Shown here piece by piece: positions 41,642 through 48,625 of a DNA stretch of 64,000 nt (position 1 is the stretch's first letter; each line of letters opens with the position of its first letter). A program made the translations under genes and the position numbers. The notes under the pieces are model-generated. The model saw only the letters and a program-made list of their open reading frames with translations. It was not told the DNA's origin and did not search any database. Source of the DNA: Geodermatophilus telluris (GTDB taxonomy: Bacteria; Actinomycetota; Actinomycetes; Mycobacteriales; Geodermatophilaceae); the NCBI RefSeq assembly GCF_900102745.1, contig NZ_FMZF01000007.1:1-64000 (forward strand), given 5' to 3'.

Positions 41642-44600
41642 TCAGTTGGCCATGTCGACGAAGCGGCTGTAGTGGCCCTGGAAGGCGACCGTCACGTTCG
41701 CGGTCGGGCCGTTGCGGTGCTTGACCAGCATGATGTCGGCCTCGCCCGCCCGCGGGCTCTCCTTCTCGTACATGTCCTCGCGGTGGATCATCATGACCAT
41801 GTCGGCGTCCTGCTCGATGCTGTTGTGGACGACGATCCCCTCGGCCACGAAGTTGTGGCCGCCGAGCACCGTGGCGTCGTAGACCTCCTCCTCCGCGCCC
41901 TGCTCGATGGAGACGACCTCGTCCCACAGCAGGTCGTTGACCGCCTGCATCTCCAGCTCCGCGTCGCCGAGGATCTCCGCGACCCGGCCGAGCCGCTCCC
42001 GGCTGGGCGCGTGCTTCCCCATGGCGCTGCCGCAGAAGGCCGAGCCCATGGCGGCGGCGAAGGCGCGGTGGCTCATGCCCTGCTCGGCCAGGACGTCCCG
42101 GACGCGCTCCCAGACCTGGACGGGGATGGTGTCGACGTCCGGGTTGCCCGACGTGGCCCGCACGACCTCCAGCAGCCGCTCGGCAGCCGCCCCGCGGGCG
42201 CCGTGGACGCCGATCTCCCCCAGGAAGCGCCGCTGGTCGTCGCAGCCGCTGACGTCGAGGGTCCAGCCGTCGCGGTAGCCGGTCTTGCGCGTCCGGCGGA
42301 CGCGGCAGGAGATCCCGAAGCGGAGCAGCAGCCGGGAGAGGTCGTCGACGAGCTGCCGGCTGGTGGAGGCGTAGTGGACCCGGCCACCGCGGCCGTCCTT
42401 GGTCACCGTGACAGAACCGTCGGTGGCCCACAGGTGCCGGAGGAACAGCGCGATCTGCTTCTTCGGGAGGGAGAAGACGGGCTCGGGCACGAACTTCTCG
42501 TGGCTGCGCAGACCGAACAGCCCCAGCTCGTCGAGCCAGGCGGCGATGGGGTTCCGCCGCCCGTGGGTGAGCGGGAACGGCGCCCGCAGCCGCAGCGAGG
42601 TGCACCGGGCCGCCGCGTACTCGTCCCGCACGGCCACGACGCCGAAGTGCAGCGCGGCCGTGGTCACCGCCCGCAGGTTCGCCTCGTCGACCGACGCGTA
42701 GCGGAGCGGCTGCCGCCTGACGAAGCTGCCGTCACCGATCAGGTGGGCCAGCAGCACCACCTTCTCGTCCTCCCACACCGTCATCCGGTCGGGCGCCGGC
42801 ACGTGCCGCGGGACCGCGATGCGGTCACCGGGCGCCAGCTCACCGAGCGGCCGGAAGCCGTCGTAGGTGAGGAACGGGTGGTTCGCCGTGGCCCGCACCG
42901 TCTTGCCGGACGAGGTGGTCAGCTGCAGCACCGGCTTGCGACCGGTCGAGAAGACGTGGGTCAGGTGCCGGCGGACGTAGCGCAGGTTGTCGTCCAGCGC
43001 CCAGACGGGGACGTCGGTGGCGCCGCTGGCGAACAGTGCGCCCATCGTCGTCTCGGCGCCGGTGTCGGCCCGGAGGATGCGCGTCTCCGCCGGCAGGCAC
43101 CCCGACTCGCGGAGGTCGGAGAGCATCGGCTTCTTGTCCTGCCGCTGTTCTGAACCACGGTTCAGCTGGCTCATCGCGATGACCGGGACTTCCAGTTCCT
43201 TGGCCAGCAGCTTGAGGGCACGGGAGAACTCCGAGACCTCCTGCTGGCGGCTCTCGACGCGCTTGCCCGAGGTCATCAGCTGGAGGTAGTCGATGACCAC
43301 CAGCTTGAGGTCGTTGCGCTGCTTGAGCCGCCGCGCCTTGGCCCGGATCTCCATCATCGTCATGTTCGGCGAGTCGTCGATGTAGAGCGGCGCGTCGGCG
43401 ACCTCGCCCATCCGGCGGGCCAGCTTCGACCAGTCCTCGTCGGACAGCGTGCCCGCGCGCATGTGGTGCAGCGGCACCTTCGCCTCGGCCGACAGCAGAC
43501 GCATGGTGATCTCGTGCTTGCTCATCTCGAGCGAGAAGATGACGGCGGGCATGTGGTGCTTGACCGTTGCCGACCGCGCGATGTCGAGCCCCAGCGTCGA
43601 GTTGTGCGTGGGGACGAAGCTCCGGCCGGCGAGGAACAGGGAGTCGGCGGCGTCCACCTGGATGCACCGCACCGGCACGCTGGCGACCGGCCGGACGTCG
43701 GTGACGAAACGGACGCCGCGGGCGGTGTAGGTGCGCGCGCCACGCTCCTTGTGCACGAGCTTCTTGCGCTCGAGCCGGAAGACCTCGTCGTCCGTGCTGA
43801 ACGTCAGCGTGTAGCAGGTGGAGGACGCCTCGGACCGGCCGCGGACCCGCTTCGTGCTCAGCCTGACCCGGTGCCCGAGGCCGGCGATCAGCTCGCGGGC
43901 GTCCTCGGCCAGCCGGCGGTTCGTGACGGCGAACTGGACGGCCCCACCCTGCGTGACGGTGCCGTCGGTGTCGAGCAGGCCGGCCAGCAGCGCCCGCCGC
44001 TGGGTCACCGACGCCCGCTGGTACGCGGTGGGGATGTGCTTGTCGCCCAGCACGCCCAGGGTGCGCAGCAGGCCCTGCACGGTGCCGTGGTCGTCCCGGC
44101 AGGCCTGGCACTGCGCCGTGCCGGACGAGGGACCGCCGCAGTCGGGGCAGGTCGCGTCGCGCCCCACCCCGCCGCTCGCGCGCAGCCGGCCACCACAGGT
44201 CTTGCCGCAGGTCTGGACCTGCGAGGTCCGCGGGACGAACAGCTCGCCGCACATCGGGCACGGCCGCTCGGCCGGTGCCGGACGGGCCGGCAGGCGCAGC
44301 GCGTAGCGCCGGTCGACACCGGTCGGGACGACCACCAGGCCCTCGGCCTCGATGTAGGCCGCGATCTCGGGGTCGGCGCTGGTGTAGTGCGCCGCCGCGG
44401 ACGTCCCGTCGCCCAGCCACACGCCGAGCGCGTACGGCGGCACGGGCAGGTCGGCGGCCGGCAGGTCCAGGGGCGCGGCGTTCACCACGGCGTGGTTGAG
44501 CCGCCGGTCGGCCGTCGCGCAGTGGACCGTGCGGGCCAGCTCCTCGGTGGTCCGGACCCGGGCCTCACCCCGCTCGCCCAGCCGGCGCGCGGCGCGGTCG

Positions 44601-44995
44601 GTGGTGACCCACTGGTGCCGGGCGTCGGCGACGATCACCGTGCCGTCGGAGAAGTGCACCTCGTAGCAGGGCCGGTCGGTCAGCACGTCGGTGGCGGCGA
44701 CGACCGTGGTGGGGCGCCCGTCGGCACCGAGCACCCGGTCACCGACCCCGACCTCGCCCATCGTCGTCCACCCCGTGGGGGTGGCGATCGGGGTGTCGAG
44801 CGCCAGCGCCTTGCCCACACCGGGACGGGCGGCGATGACGACCATCTGGCCGGCCTGCAGGCCGTTGGTGAGCTCGTCGAGGTCGCGGATGCCGGTGGGC
44901 ACGCCGCGGGCGGTGCCGCCGCGGGAGGCGATGGCGTCGAGCTCGTCCATCGTGGGCTGCAGGACGTCCTCGAGGCGCGAGTAGTCCTCGCTCAT
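41642..44995 (-). CDS. dnaB: Replicative DNA helicase DnaB, ATPase part, carrying two inteins (gene split by upstream stop)
   Basis: This 1117-residue frame (from ATG 44995) encodes the linker and RecA-like helicase domain of DnaB in three extein pieces. These are residues 1-62 (to RPGVGK in the P-loop), 466-632 (STLGLD through DYLQLM to SDLRESG) and 1059-1117 (SIEQDADMVMM to the end). Two inteins of 403 and 426 residues separate them, so ATPase function requires protein splicing. The same frame continues upstream into the DnaB N-terminal domain but is interrupted by TAG at 45026-45028, 30 bases before this ATG. Only a weak GAGAAG precedes the ATG. DnaB is normally essential. Confidence 0.93.
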   Translation of the reverse strand: MSEDYSRLEDVLQPTMDELDAIASRGGTARGVPTGIRDLDELTNGLQAGQMVVIAARPGVGKALALDTPIATPTGWTTMGEVGVGDRVLGADGRPTTVVAATDVLTDRPCYEVHFSDGTVIVADARHQWVTTDRAARRLGERGEARVRTTEELARTVHCATADRRLNHAVVNAAPLDLPAADLPVPPYALGVWLGDGTSAAAHYTSADPEIAAYIEAEGLVVVPTGVDRRYALRLPARPAPAERPCPMCGELFVPRTSQVQTCGKTCGGRLRASGGVGRDATCPDCGGPSSGTAQCQACRDDHGTVQGLLRTLGVLGDKHIPTAYQRASVTQRRALLAGLLDTDGTVTQGGAVQFAVTNRRLAEDARELIAGLGHRVRLSTKRVRGRSEASSTCYTLTFSTDDEVFRLERKKLVHKERGARTYTARGVRFVTDVRPVASVPVRCIQVDAADSLFLAGRSFVPTHNSTLGLDIARSATVKHHMPAVIFSLEMSKHEITMRLLSAEAKVPLHHMRAGTLSDEDWSKLARRMGEVADAPLYIDDSPNMTMMEIRAKARRLKQRNDLKLVVIDYLQLMTSGKRVESRQQEVSEFSRALKLLAKELEVPVIAMSQLNRGSEQRQDKKPMLSDLRESGCLPAETRILRADTGAETTMGALFASGATDVPVWALDDNLRYVRRHLTHVFSTGRKPVLQLTTSSGKTVRATANHPFLTYDGFRPLGELAPGDRIAVPRHVPAPDRMTVWEDEKVVLLAHLIGDGSFVRRQPLRYASVDEANLRAVTTAALHFGVVAVRDEYAAARCTSLRLRAPFPLTHGRRNPIAAWLDELGLFGLRSHEKFVPEPVFSLPKKQIALFLRHLWATDGSVTVTKDGRGGRVHYASTSRQLVDDLSRLLLRFGISCRVRRTRKTGYRDGWTLDVSGCDDQRRFLGEIGVHGARGAAAERLLEVVRATSGNPDVDTIPVQVWERVRDVLAEQGMSHRAFAAAMGSAFCGSAMGKHAPSRERLGRVAEILGDAELEMQAVNDLLWDEVVSIEQGAEEEVYDATVLGGHNFVAEGIVVHNSIEQDADMVMMIHREDMYEKESPRAGEADIMLVKHRNGPTANVTVAFQGHYSRFVDMAN
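41822..43099 (-). other. DnaB intein 2 (Cys1, LAGLIDADG, RESG/SIEQD site)
   Basis: The 426-residue in-frame insertion begins with nucleophile Cys1 (CLPAETRIL), has block B TANHPFLT (His74) and ends GGHNFVAEGIVVHN with Asn426 before extein Ser+1. The two endonuclease motifs are HLIGDGSF (about 119-126) and HLWATDGSV (about 222-230). The site between RESG and SIEQD is the known insertion point of the Synechocystis DnaB intein. All splicing residues look intact. Confidence 0.92.
43601..44809 (-). other. DnaB intein 1 (Ala1, class 3-like, P-loop site, zinc-knuckle insert)
   Basis: The 403-residue in-frame insertion lies after the Lys of GVGK and before Ser-Thr of the Walker A loop. It begins with Ala, not Cys/Ser. 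It has Trp67 in block B (ADARHQWVTT), Cys382 in block F (VRCIQVD) and Thr401 before terminal His-Asn, the W-C-T set that defines class 3 inteins such as the mycobacteriophage Bethlehem DnaB intein. LAGLIDADG motifs are GVWLGDGTS (about 129-137) and GLLDTDGTV (about 277-285). Between them lie two zinc-knuckle-like Cys clusters (184/187/201/205 and 221/224/234/237). Confidence 0.9.
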
Positions 44996-45025
44996 GCGCT
45001 TCTCGGTGACGTCGTAGATCTCCTG

Positions 45026-45499
45026 CTAAGCGCGGTCGACGATGTCGTCGACGTCGCCCCGCCCGCCGGCCGCGCCGTAGCCGAGCTGGACCACGCGGGT
45101 GCCGGCCTCCACCAGCCGCCGCAGCACCGCCTGCTCGGCGACGATGGCCGCGTAGTAGCCGGCGTTCGCCGCGGTCGGCGTGGAGGCGATGAGCGTGTGC
45201 AGGTAGACCGCACCGCCCATCTTCGACAGCTGGTCGGTGCGGTTGAGCTCCGCGGCGACGGTGATCGCGTCGGCCGGCTCGCCCCGCCCGTACAGGTCGA
45301 GGATGCAGTCGAAGATCACCTGGTGCGCCGGCCGGTAGAAGTCGTTGCCGTGCAGCACCTCGACGACGTCGGCGATCGCGTCCTTGCTCAGCAGCATGCC
45401 GCCGAGCACCGACTGCTCCGCCGCGACGTCCTGCGGCGGCTGCCGGTCGTACTCCGGCGCCGTCGGGGACGGCCGGCTGAACTCGTCGGCCACCGCCAC
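45026..45499 (-). CDS. dnaB: DnaB N-terminal domain fragment, ending at an in-frame TAG
   Basis: This 157-residue frame starts at GTG 45499 with GAAGGAGG seven bases upstream. It contains the complete DnaB N-terminal domain: PPQDVAAEQSVLGGMLLSKD, HQVIFDCILDLYGRGEP and TPTAANAGYYAAIVAEQAVLRRL, ending DDIVDRA. TAG at 45026-45028 then interrupts the frame. Without the stop, the same frame reads QEIYDVTEKRMSEDY into the ATPase half. In homologues the interrupted position is typically Gln, so a single CAG-to-TAG change explains it. It could be a sequencing error, a mutation or a real two-piece gene. Confidence 0.9.
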   Translation of the reverse strand: MAVADEFSRPSPTAPEYDRQPPQDVAAEQSVLGGMLLSKDAIADVVEVLHGNDFYRPAHQVIFDCILDLYGRGEPADAITVAAELNRTDQLSKMGGAVYLHTLIASTPTAANAGYYAAIVAEQAVLRRLVEAGTRVVQLGYGAAGGRGDVDDIVDRA

Positions 45500-45714
45500 G
45501 GGAGGTCCTCCTTCTCTCCACCGGCGCACCCGCAGACAGACCCCGGCCACTGGCCGGGGTCCGGTGGGGGAAGCACCAGGACTGCTGGAACGCTCTCGAA
45601 CGCCTGTTCGAGCCTGAGGCTAGGGCGGGGGACCGACAGAACCGGTCCGTCCACCCGCCGTCAGCGACGGTAGGGAGCGCGGGGGACGGCGTCCAACACC
45701 GCTGTGGGGCGCGT

Positions 45715-45754
45715 TCTGCACAACTTGTGGACAAGTCGGTGGACACACGCGTGT
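45715..45754. promoter_or_regulatory. DnaA-box cluster upstream of dnaB
   Basis: A perfect DnaA box TTGTCCACA lies on the minus strand at 45726-45734, inside a symmetric ACTTGT-GG-ACAAGT element (45723-45736). A one-mismatch box TTGTGCAGA abuts it (45715-45723, minus strand). A palindrome ACACGCGTGT follows at 45745-45754. Further partial boxes lie near 45836 and 45920. DnaA may bind here to regulate dnaB or the region. Confidence 0.45.
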
Positions 45755-46055
45755 CGACATGTGGAGACGGCAGGGGACCGACCGCGCCGTCCGTCCCCAC
45801 CGCGGCGCTGACCTGCGCAGAGGCCACCCACCGGGTGTGGACGGGAGAAAGTCCGCGAGAACCCGTGGTGTCGCGCACCGGCGTGTCGCGGGTCGCAGCA
45901 CACCCGTCCCTGCGGTCACACGTCCACAGGGCGGGGGACGGGCCGGAGGAACCGCCGGTCGTCGACCTGCGGTGGTCTCCGGGCGCCGGAGACGACGCCG
46001 GGTCGACACGTGGTGCAGGCCCGGGCGGCCACGCCGTCCACCGGGCCCGGAGACG

Positions 46056-46095
46056 CCGAGAGGGGCGCCGGACGGGTGTCCGACGCCCCTCTCGG
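46056..46095 (-). terminator. Terminator of the rpsF-ssb-rpsR-rplI operon
   Basis: A perfect 12-bp outer stem (46056-46067 with 46084-46095) encloses an inner GGAC/GTCC stem with a four-base loop. It lies about 35 bases past the rplI stop. Confidence 0.75.
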
Positions 46096-46128
46096 GCGGT
46101 ACGGCGGCGACCGGGTGGTCGCCCGCGC

Positions 46129-46584
46129 TCAGCCGGCGACGACCTCGATCGGCAGCTGGCTGGTGACCTCGGGGTGCACCCGCACGGTGACGGTGTGCCG
46201 GCCCGTGGTCTTGATGCTGCTGGGCAGCTCCACCCGGCGGCGGTCGAGCTCCGGGCCACCGGCGGCGGTCACGGCGTTGACGACGTCGGCGGTGGTGACC
46301 CGGCCGAACAGGCGGCCGCCCGCACCGGCACGGGCCGGCACGCGGACGGTCAGGCCCTGCAGGCGGCCGGCCACGGCCTGGGCCTCCTCGAGCGAGCGCA
46401 CCTCGCGGGCGGCACGCGCCCGCCGCAGGGACTCGACCTGCTTCGCGGCACCGCGGGTGGCCACGATGGCCAGGCCGCGGGGCAGGAGGTAGTTGCGGGC
46501 GTACCCGCCCTTGACCTCCACCGTGTCACCGGAGGACCCGAGACCGGTGACCTCCTGCGTCAGGATCAGCTTCTGGGTGCTCAT
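46129..46584 (-). CDS. rplI: 50S ribosomal protein L9
   Basis: This 151-residue L9 binds 23S rRNA near the L1 stalk base with two globular domains joined by a long helix. The N-domain shows LILTQEVTGLGSSGDTVEVKGGYARNYLLPRG, here cited as its GYARNYLLPRGLA signature. The connecting helix follows (LRRARAAREVRSLEEAQ), then the C-domain. It is the last gene of the rpsF-ssb-rpsR-rplI operon, two bases after rpsR, and ends at a strong hairpin. Confidence 0.97.
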   Translation of the reverse strand: MSTQKLILTQEVTGLGSSGDTVEVKGGYARNYLLPRGLAIVATRGAAKQVESLRRARAAREVRSLEEAQAVAGRLQGLTVRVPARAGAGGRLFGRVTTADVVNAVTAAGGPELDRRRVELPSSIKTTGRHTVTVRVHPEVTSQLPIEVVAG

Positions 46585-46586
46585 GG

Positions 46587-46823
46587 TCAGCGCGCCGTCG
46601 AGGTGTAGGGCAGCAGGGCCATCTCACGGCTGTTCTTCACGGCCGTGGCGACGTCCCGCTGGTGCTGGCTGCAGTTGCCGCTCACGCGGCGGGCACGGAT
46701 CTTGCCGCGGTCGGAGATGAACTTCCGCAGCAGGGTCGTGTCCTTGTAGTCGATGTAGGTCGCCTTGTCCTTGCAGAACTGGCAGACCTTCTTCTTGGGC
46801 TTGCGCACGGGGGGCTTGGGCAC
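46587..46823 (-). CDS. rpsR: 30S ribosomal protein S18, zinc-ribbon (C+) form
   Basis: This 78-residue S18 starts at GTG 46823. It keeps the Cys-containing form (VCQFCKDK with a later GNCSQHQR), which can bind zinc. Actinobacteria often encode a second Cys-less S18 induced under zinc limitation, and this is the housekeeping type. [20 protein letters not shown] is the conserved rRNA-contacting core. It lies between ssb and rplI in the canonical order. Confidence 0.97.
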   Translation of the reverse strand: MPKPPVRKPKKKVCQFCKDKATYIDYKDTTLLRKFISDRGKIRARRVSGNCSQHQRDVATAVKNSREMALLPYTSTAR

Positions 46824-46858
46824 TGGGTTCTCCAGGTACGGCTAGGTCGGGGTGTGGA

Positions 46859-47341
46859 CTAGAACGGGGGCTCGTCGGACGGGCCGGCGGGCGTCGACCA
46901 CGGGTCGCTCGCGCCGCCGCCACCACCGCCACCGAAGCCGCCACCGCCGCCGCCGAAGCCGCCGCCACCCTCACCGCGGGAGGCCTTGGTGACCTTCGCG
47001 GTGGCGTAGCGCAGCGAGGGGCCGATCTCGTCGACCTCGAGCTCGACGACGGTGCGCTTCTCGCCCTCCTTGGTCTCGAACGAGCGCTGCTTGAGCCGCC
47101 CCGAGACGATGACCCGCGAGCCGCGGGTGAGGGACTCGGCGACGTTCTCCGCCGCCTGCCGCCAGACGTTGCAGCGGAGGAAGAGCGCCTCGCCGTCCTT
47201 CCACTCCTGCGACTGCCGGTCGAAGGTGCGCGGCGTCGAGGCGACCGTGAAGTTGGCGACCGCGGCCCCCGACGGCGTGAACCGCAGCTCCGGGTCGGAG
47301 GTCAGGTTGCCGATGACGGTGATGACGGTCTCGCCGGCCAT
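46859..47341 (-). CDS. ssb: Single-stranded DNA-binding protein
   Basis: This 160-residue SSB has an OB fold over about 1-115 ([54 protein letters not shown]). A Gly-rich linker and a C-terminal acidic tip ending DEPPF recruit partner proteins. It protects ssDNA at the fork, fitting its place beside dnaB. ATG 47341 is chosen as the first residue of the family start MAGETVITV. It begins two bases after rpsF. Confidence 0.97.
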   Translation of the reverse strand: MAGETVITVIGNLTSDPELRFTPSGAAVANFTVASTPRTFDRQSQEWKDGEALFLRCNVWRQAAENVAESLTRGSRVIVSGRLKQRSFETKEGEKRTVVELEVDEIGPSLRYATAKVTKASRGEGGGGFGGGGGGFGGGGGGGASDPWSTPAGPSDEPPF

Positions 47342-47343
47342 GC

Positions 47344-47631
47344 TCAGTGGACCTCGGGCCGCATGAGCTTGGTGCGCAGCACCGACTCGTTCAGGTTGAG
47401 CTGGCGGTCGAGCTCGGCGACCGCGGCGGGCTCGGCCTGGATGTCGACGACCGCGTAGATGCCCTCGACGTTCTTCTTGATCTCGTAGGCCAGGCGGCGC
47501 CGGCCCCAGATGTCGGTCTTGACGGTGCCACCGGAGTTGGTGACGACGGTCAAGAACCGGTCGAGGGAGGGAGCGATGGTGCGCTCCTCCAGGTCGGGGT
47601 CGAGGATGACCATCAGTTCGTAGTGACGCAC
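47344..47631 (-). CDS. rpsF: 30S ribosomal protein S6
   Basis: This 95-residue S6 starts at GTG 47631, giving the standard opening (M)[32 protein letters not shown] is the conserved core contacting S18. GAGGAGG lies about 11 bases upstream, slightly long but acceptable. It is the first gene of the rpsF-ssb-rpsR-rplI operon and divergent from the nfo gene. S6 and S18 heterodimerise on 16S rRNA. Confidence 0.96.
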   Translation of the reverse strand: MRHYELMVILDPDLEERTIAPSLDRFLTVVTNSGGTVKTDIWGRRRLAYEIKKNVEGIYAVVDIQAEPAAVAELDRQLNLNESVLRTKLMRPEVH

Positions 47632-47787
47632 GGAGAACCCCACCTCCTCTGGTCTGCGGCGGCTGCAGGACGTCTGCAGCAGGAGGGTCGTACACGCGTC
47701 GCGCGCCCGGTCCCGCCGACGACGGCGGGCGGACGCGCGGTCCCAGGCTACCAGCGCCGCAGGCTGGGGACGCCGGCCGTGCCTGAC

Positions 47788-47793
47788 TACCGT
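47788..47793 (+). promoter_or_regulatory. -10 box of leaderless promoter for nfo
   Basis: TACCGT lies seven bases before GTG 47801. No ribosome-binding site is seen. Confidence 0.45.
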
Positions 47794-47800
47794 CGCCGGT

Positions 47801-48619
47801 GTGAGCACGCACCCGATCGGCGTCCACGTCGGACCCGGCCTGACCGAGGACAACGCGCTCGACGCCGGCGGCCCGCTGGCCCGGGCCGCCGAGATGGACG
47901 CCGACGGCGTGCAGGTCTTCCTCGGCGACCCGCAGGGCTGGAAGGCCCCGCCGCCGCGGCCCGACGCCGAGGACCTGCTGGCCTCCGACGTCGCCGTCTT
48001 CGTGCACGCGCCCTACGTGCTCAACGTGGCCTCGACGAACAACCGGATCCGCATCCCGAGCCGCAAGAACCTCGCCGTCCACGCGCGGGCGTCAGCGGCG
48101 ATCGGGGCGCGGGGCATGGTGGTGCACGGCGGGCACGTGCTGGCGAAGGACGACCCGGCCGCGGGCTTCGACAACTGGCGCAAGACCTTCGTCCGGCAGG
48201 CCGAGGAGGGCGGCTTCCCACTGCCGCTGCTCATCGAGAACACCGCCGGCGGGGAGAACGCGATGGCCCGCGAGCTCGGTGCGGTGGCCCGGCTGTGGGA
48301 CGCCGTCGGGGAGTTCGGTGCCGGGTTCGTGCTCGACACCTGCCACGCCTGGGCCGCCGGCTGGGACCTCGCGACCGCCGTCGACGACGTCCGCGCCGTC
48401 ACCGGCCGCGTCGACCTGGTGCACCTGAACAACAGCCGTGACCCGGCGGGCTCGGGCCGCGACCGGCACGCGCCGCTCACGGGCGGGGAGATCCCACTGG
48501 AGCTGCTGCTGGAGGTGGCCCGCGCCGCCGACTGCCCGGTCGTGCTGGAGACGCCGGGCGACGCGGCCGCGCACGCCGAGGAGGTGCAGCTGGTGCGCGA
48601 GGCCCTGTCCCGGGCGTAG
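47801..48619 (+). CDS. nfo: Deoxyribonuclease IV / AP endonuclease family 2
   Basis: This 272-residue TIM-barrel AP endonuclease has IGVHVGPGL at the start and metal-binding residues in [61 protein letters not shown] and VLETPG. It cleaves 5' of abasic sites in base-excision repair. It is inserted between rpsF and the GT87 gene in opposite orientation, a place where mycobacteria have a different gene. It converges with the GT87 gene, six bases apart. Confidence 0.93.
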   Translation: MSTHPIGVHVGPGLTEDNALDAGGPLARAAEMDADGVQVFLGDPQGWKAPPPRPDAEDLLASDVAVFVHAPYVLNVASTNNRIRIPSRKNLAVHARASAAIGARGMVVHGGHVLAKDDPAAGFDNWRKTFVRQAEEGGFPLPLLIENTAGGENAMARELGAVARLWDAVGEFGAGFVLDTCHAWAAGWDLATAVDDVRAVTGRVDLVHLNNSRDPAGSGRDRHAPLTGGEIPLELLLEVARAADCPVVLETPGDAAAHAEEVQLVREALSRA

Positions 48620-48625
48620 CGGCCG

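Larger units (their letters stand above)
45500..46128. other. Intergenic region between dnaB and rplI with DnaA-box-like sites
   Basis: This 629-base gap contains the rplI terminator hairpin (46056-46095), a DnaA-box cluster (45715-45754) and several partial TGTGGAC/GTCCACA words up to about 45928. Mycobacteria have a short gene (Rv0057) in the equivalent place. I find no convincing coding frame here, as all open frames are short, Arg/Pro-rich and overlap one another. It presumably carries the dnaB promoter. Confidence 0.55.

Noticed and set aside
45551-46128. A gene equivalent to mycobacterial Rv0057 in the dnaB-rplI gap
   Set aside because: Candidate frames on both strands are short, basic, mutually overlapping and without ribosome-binding sites or leaderless boxes.
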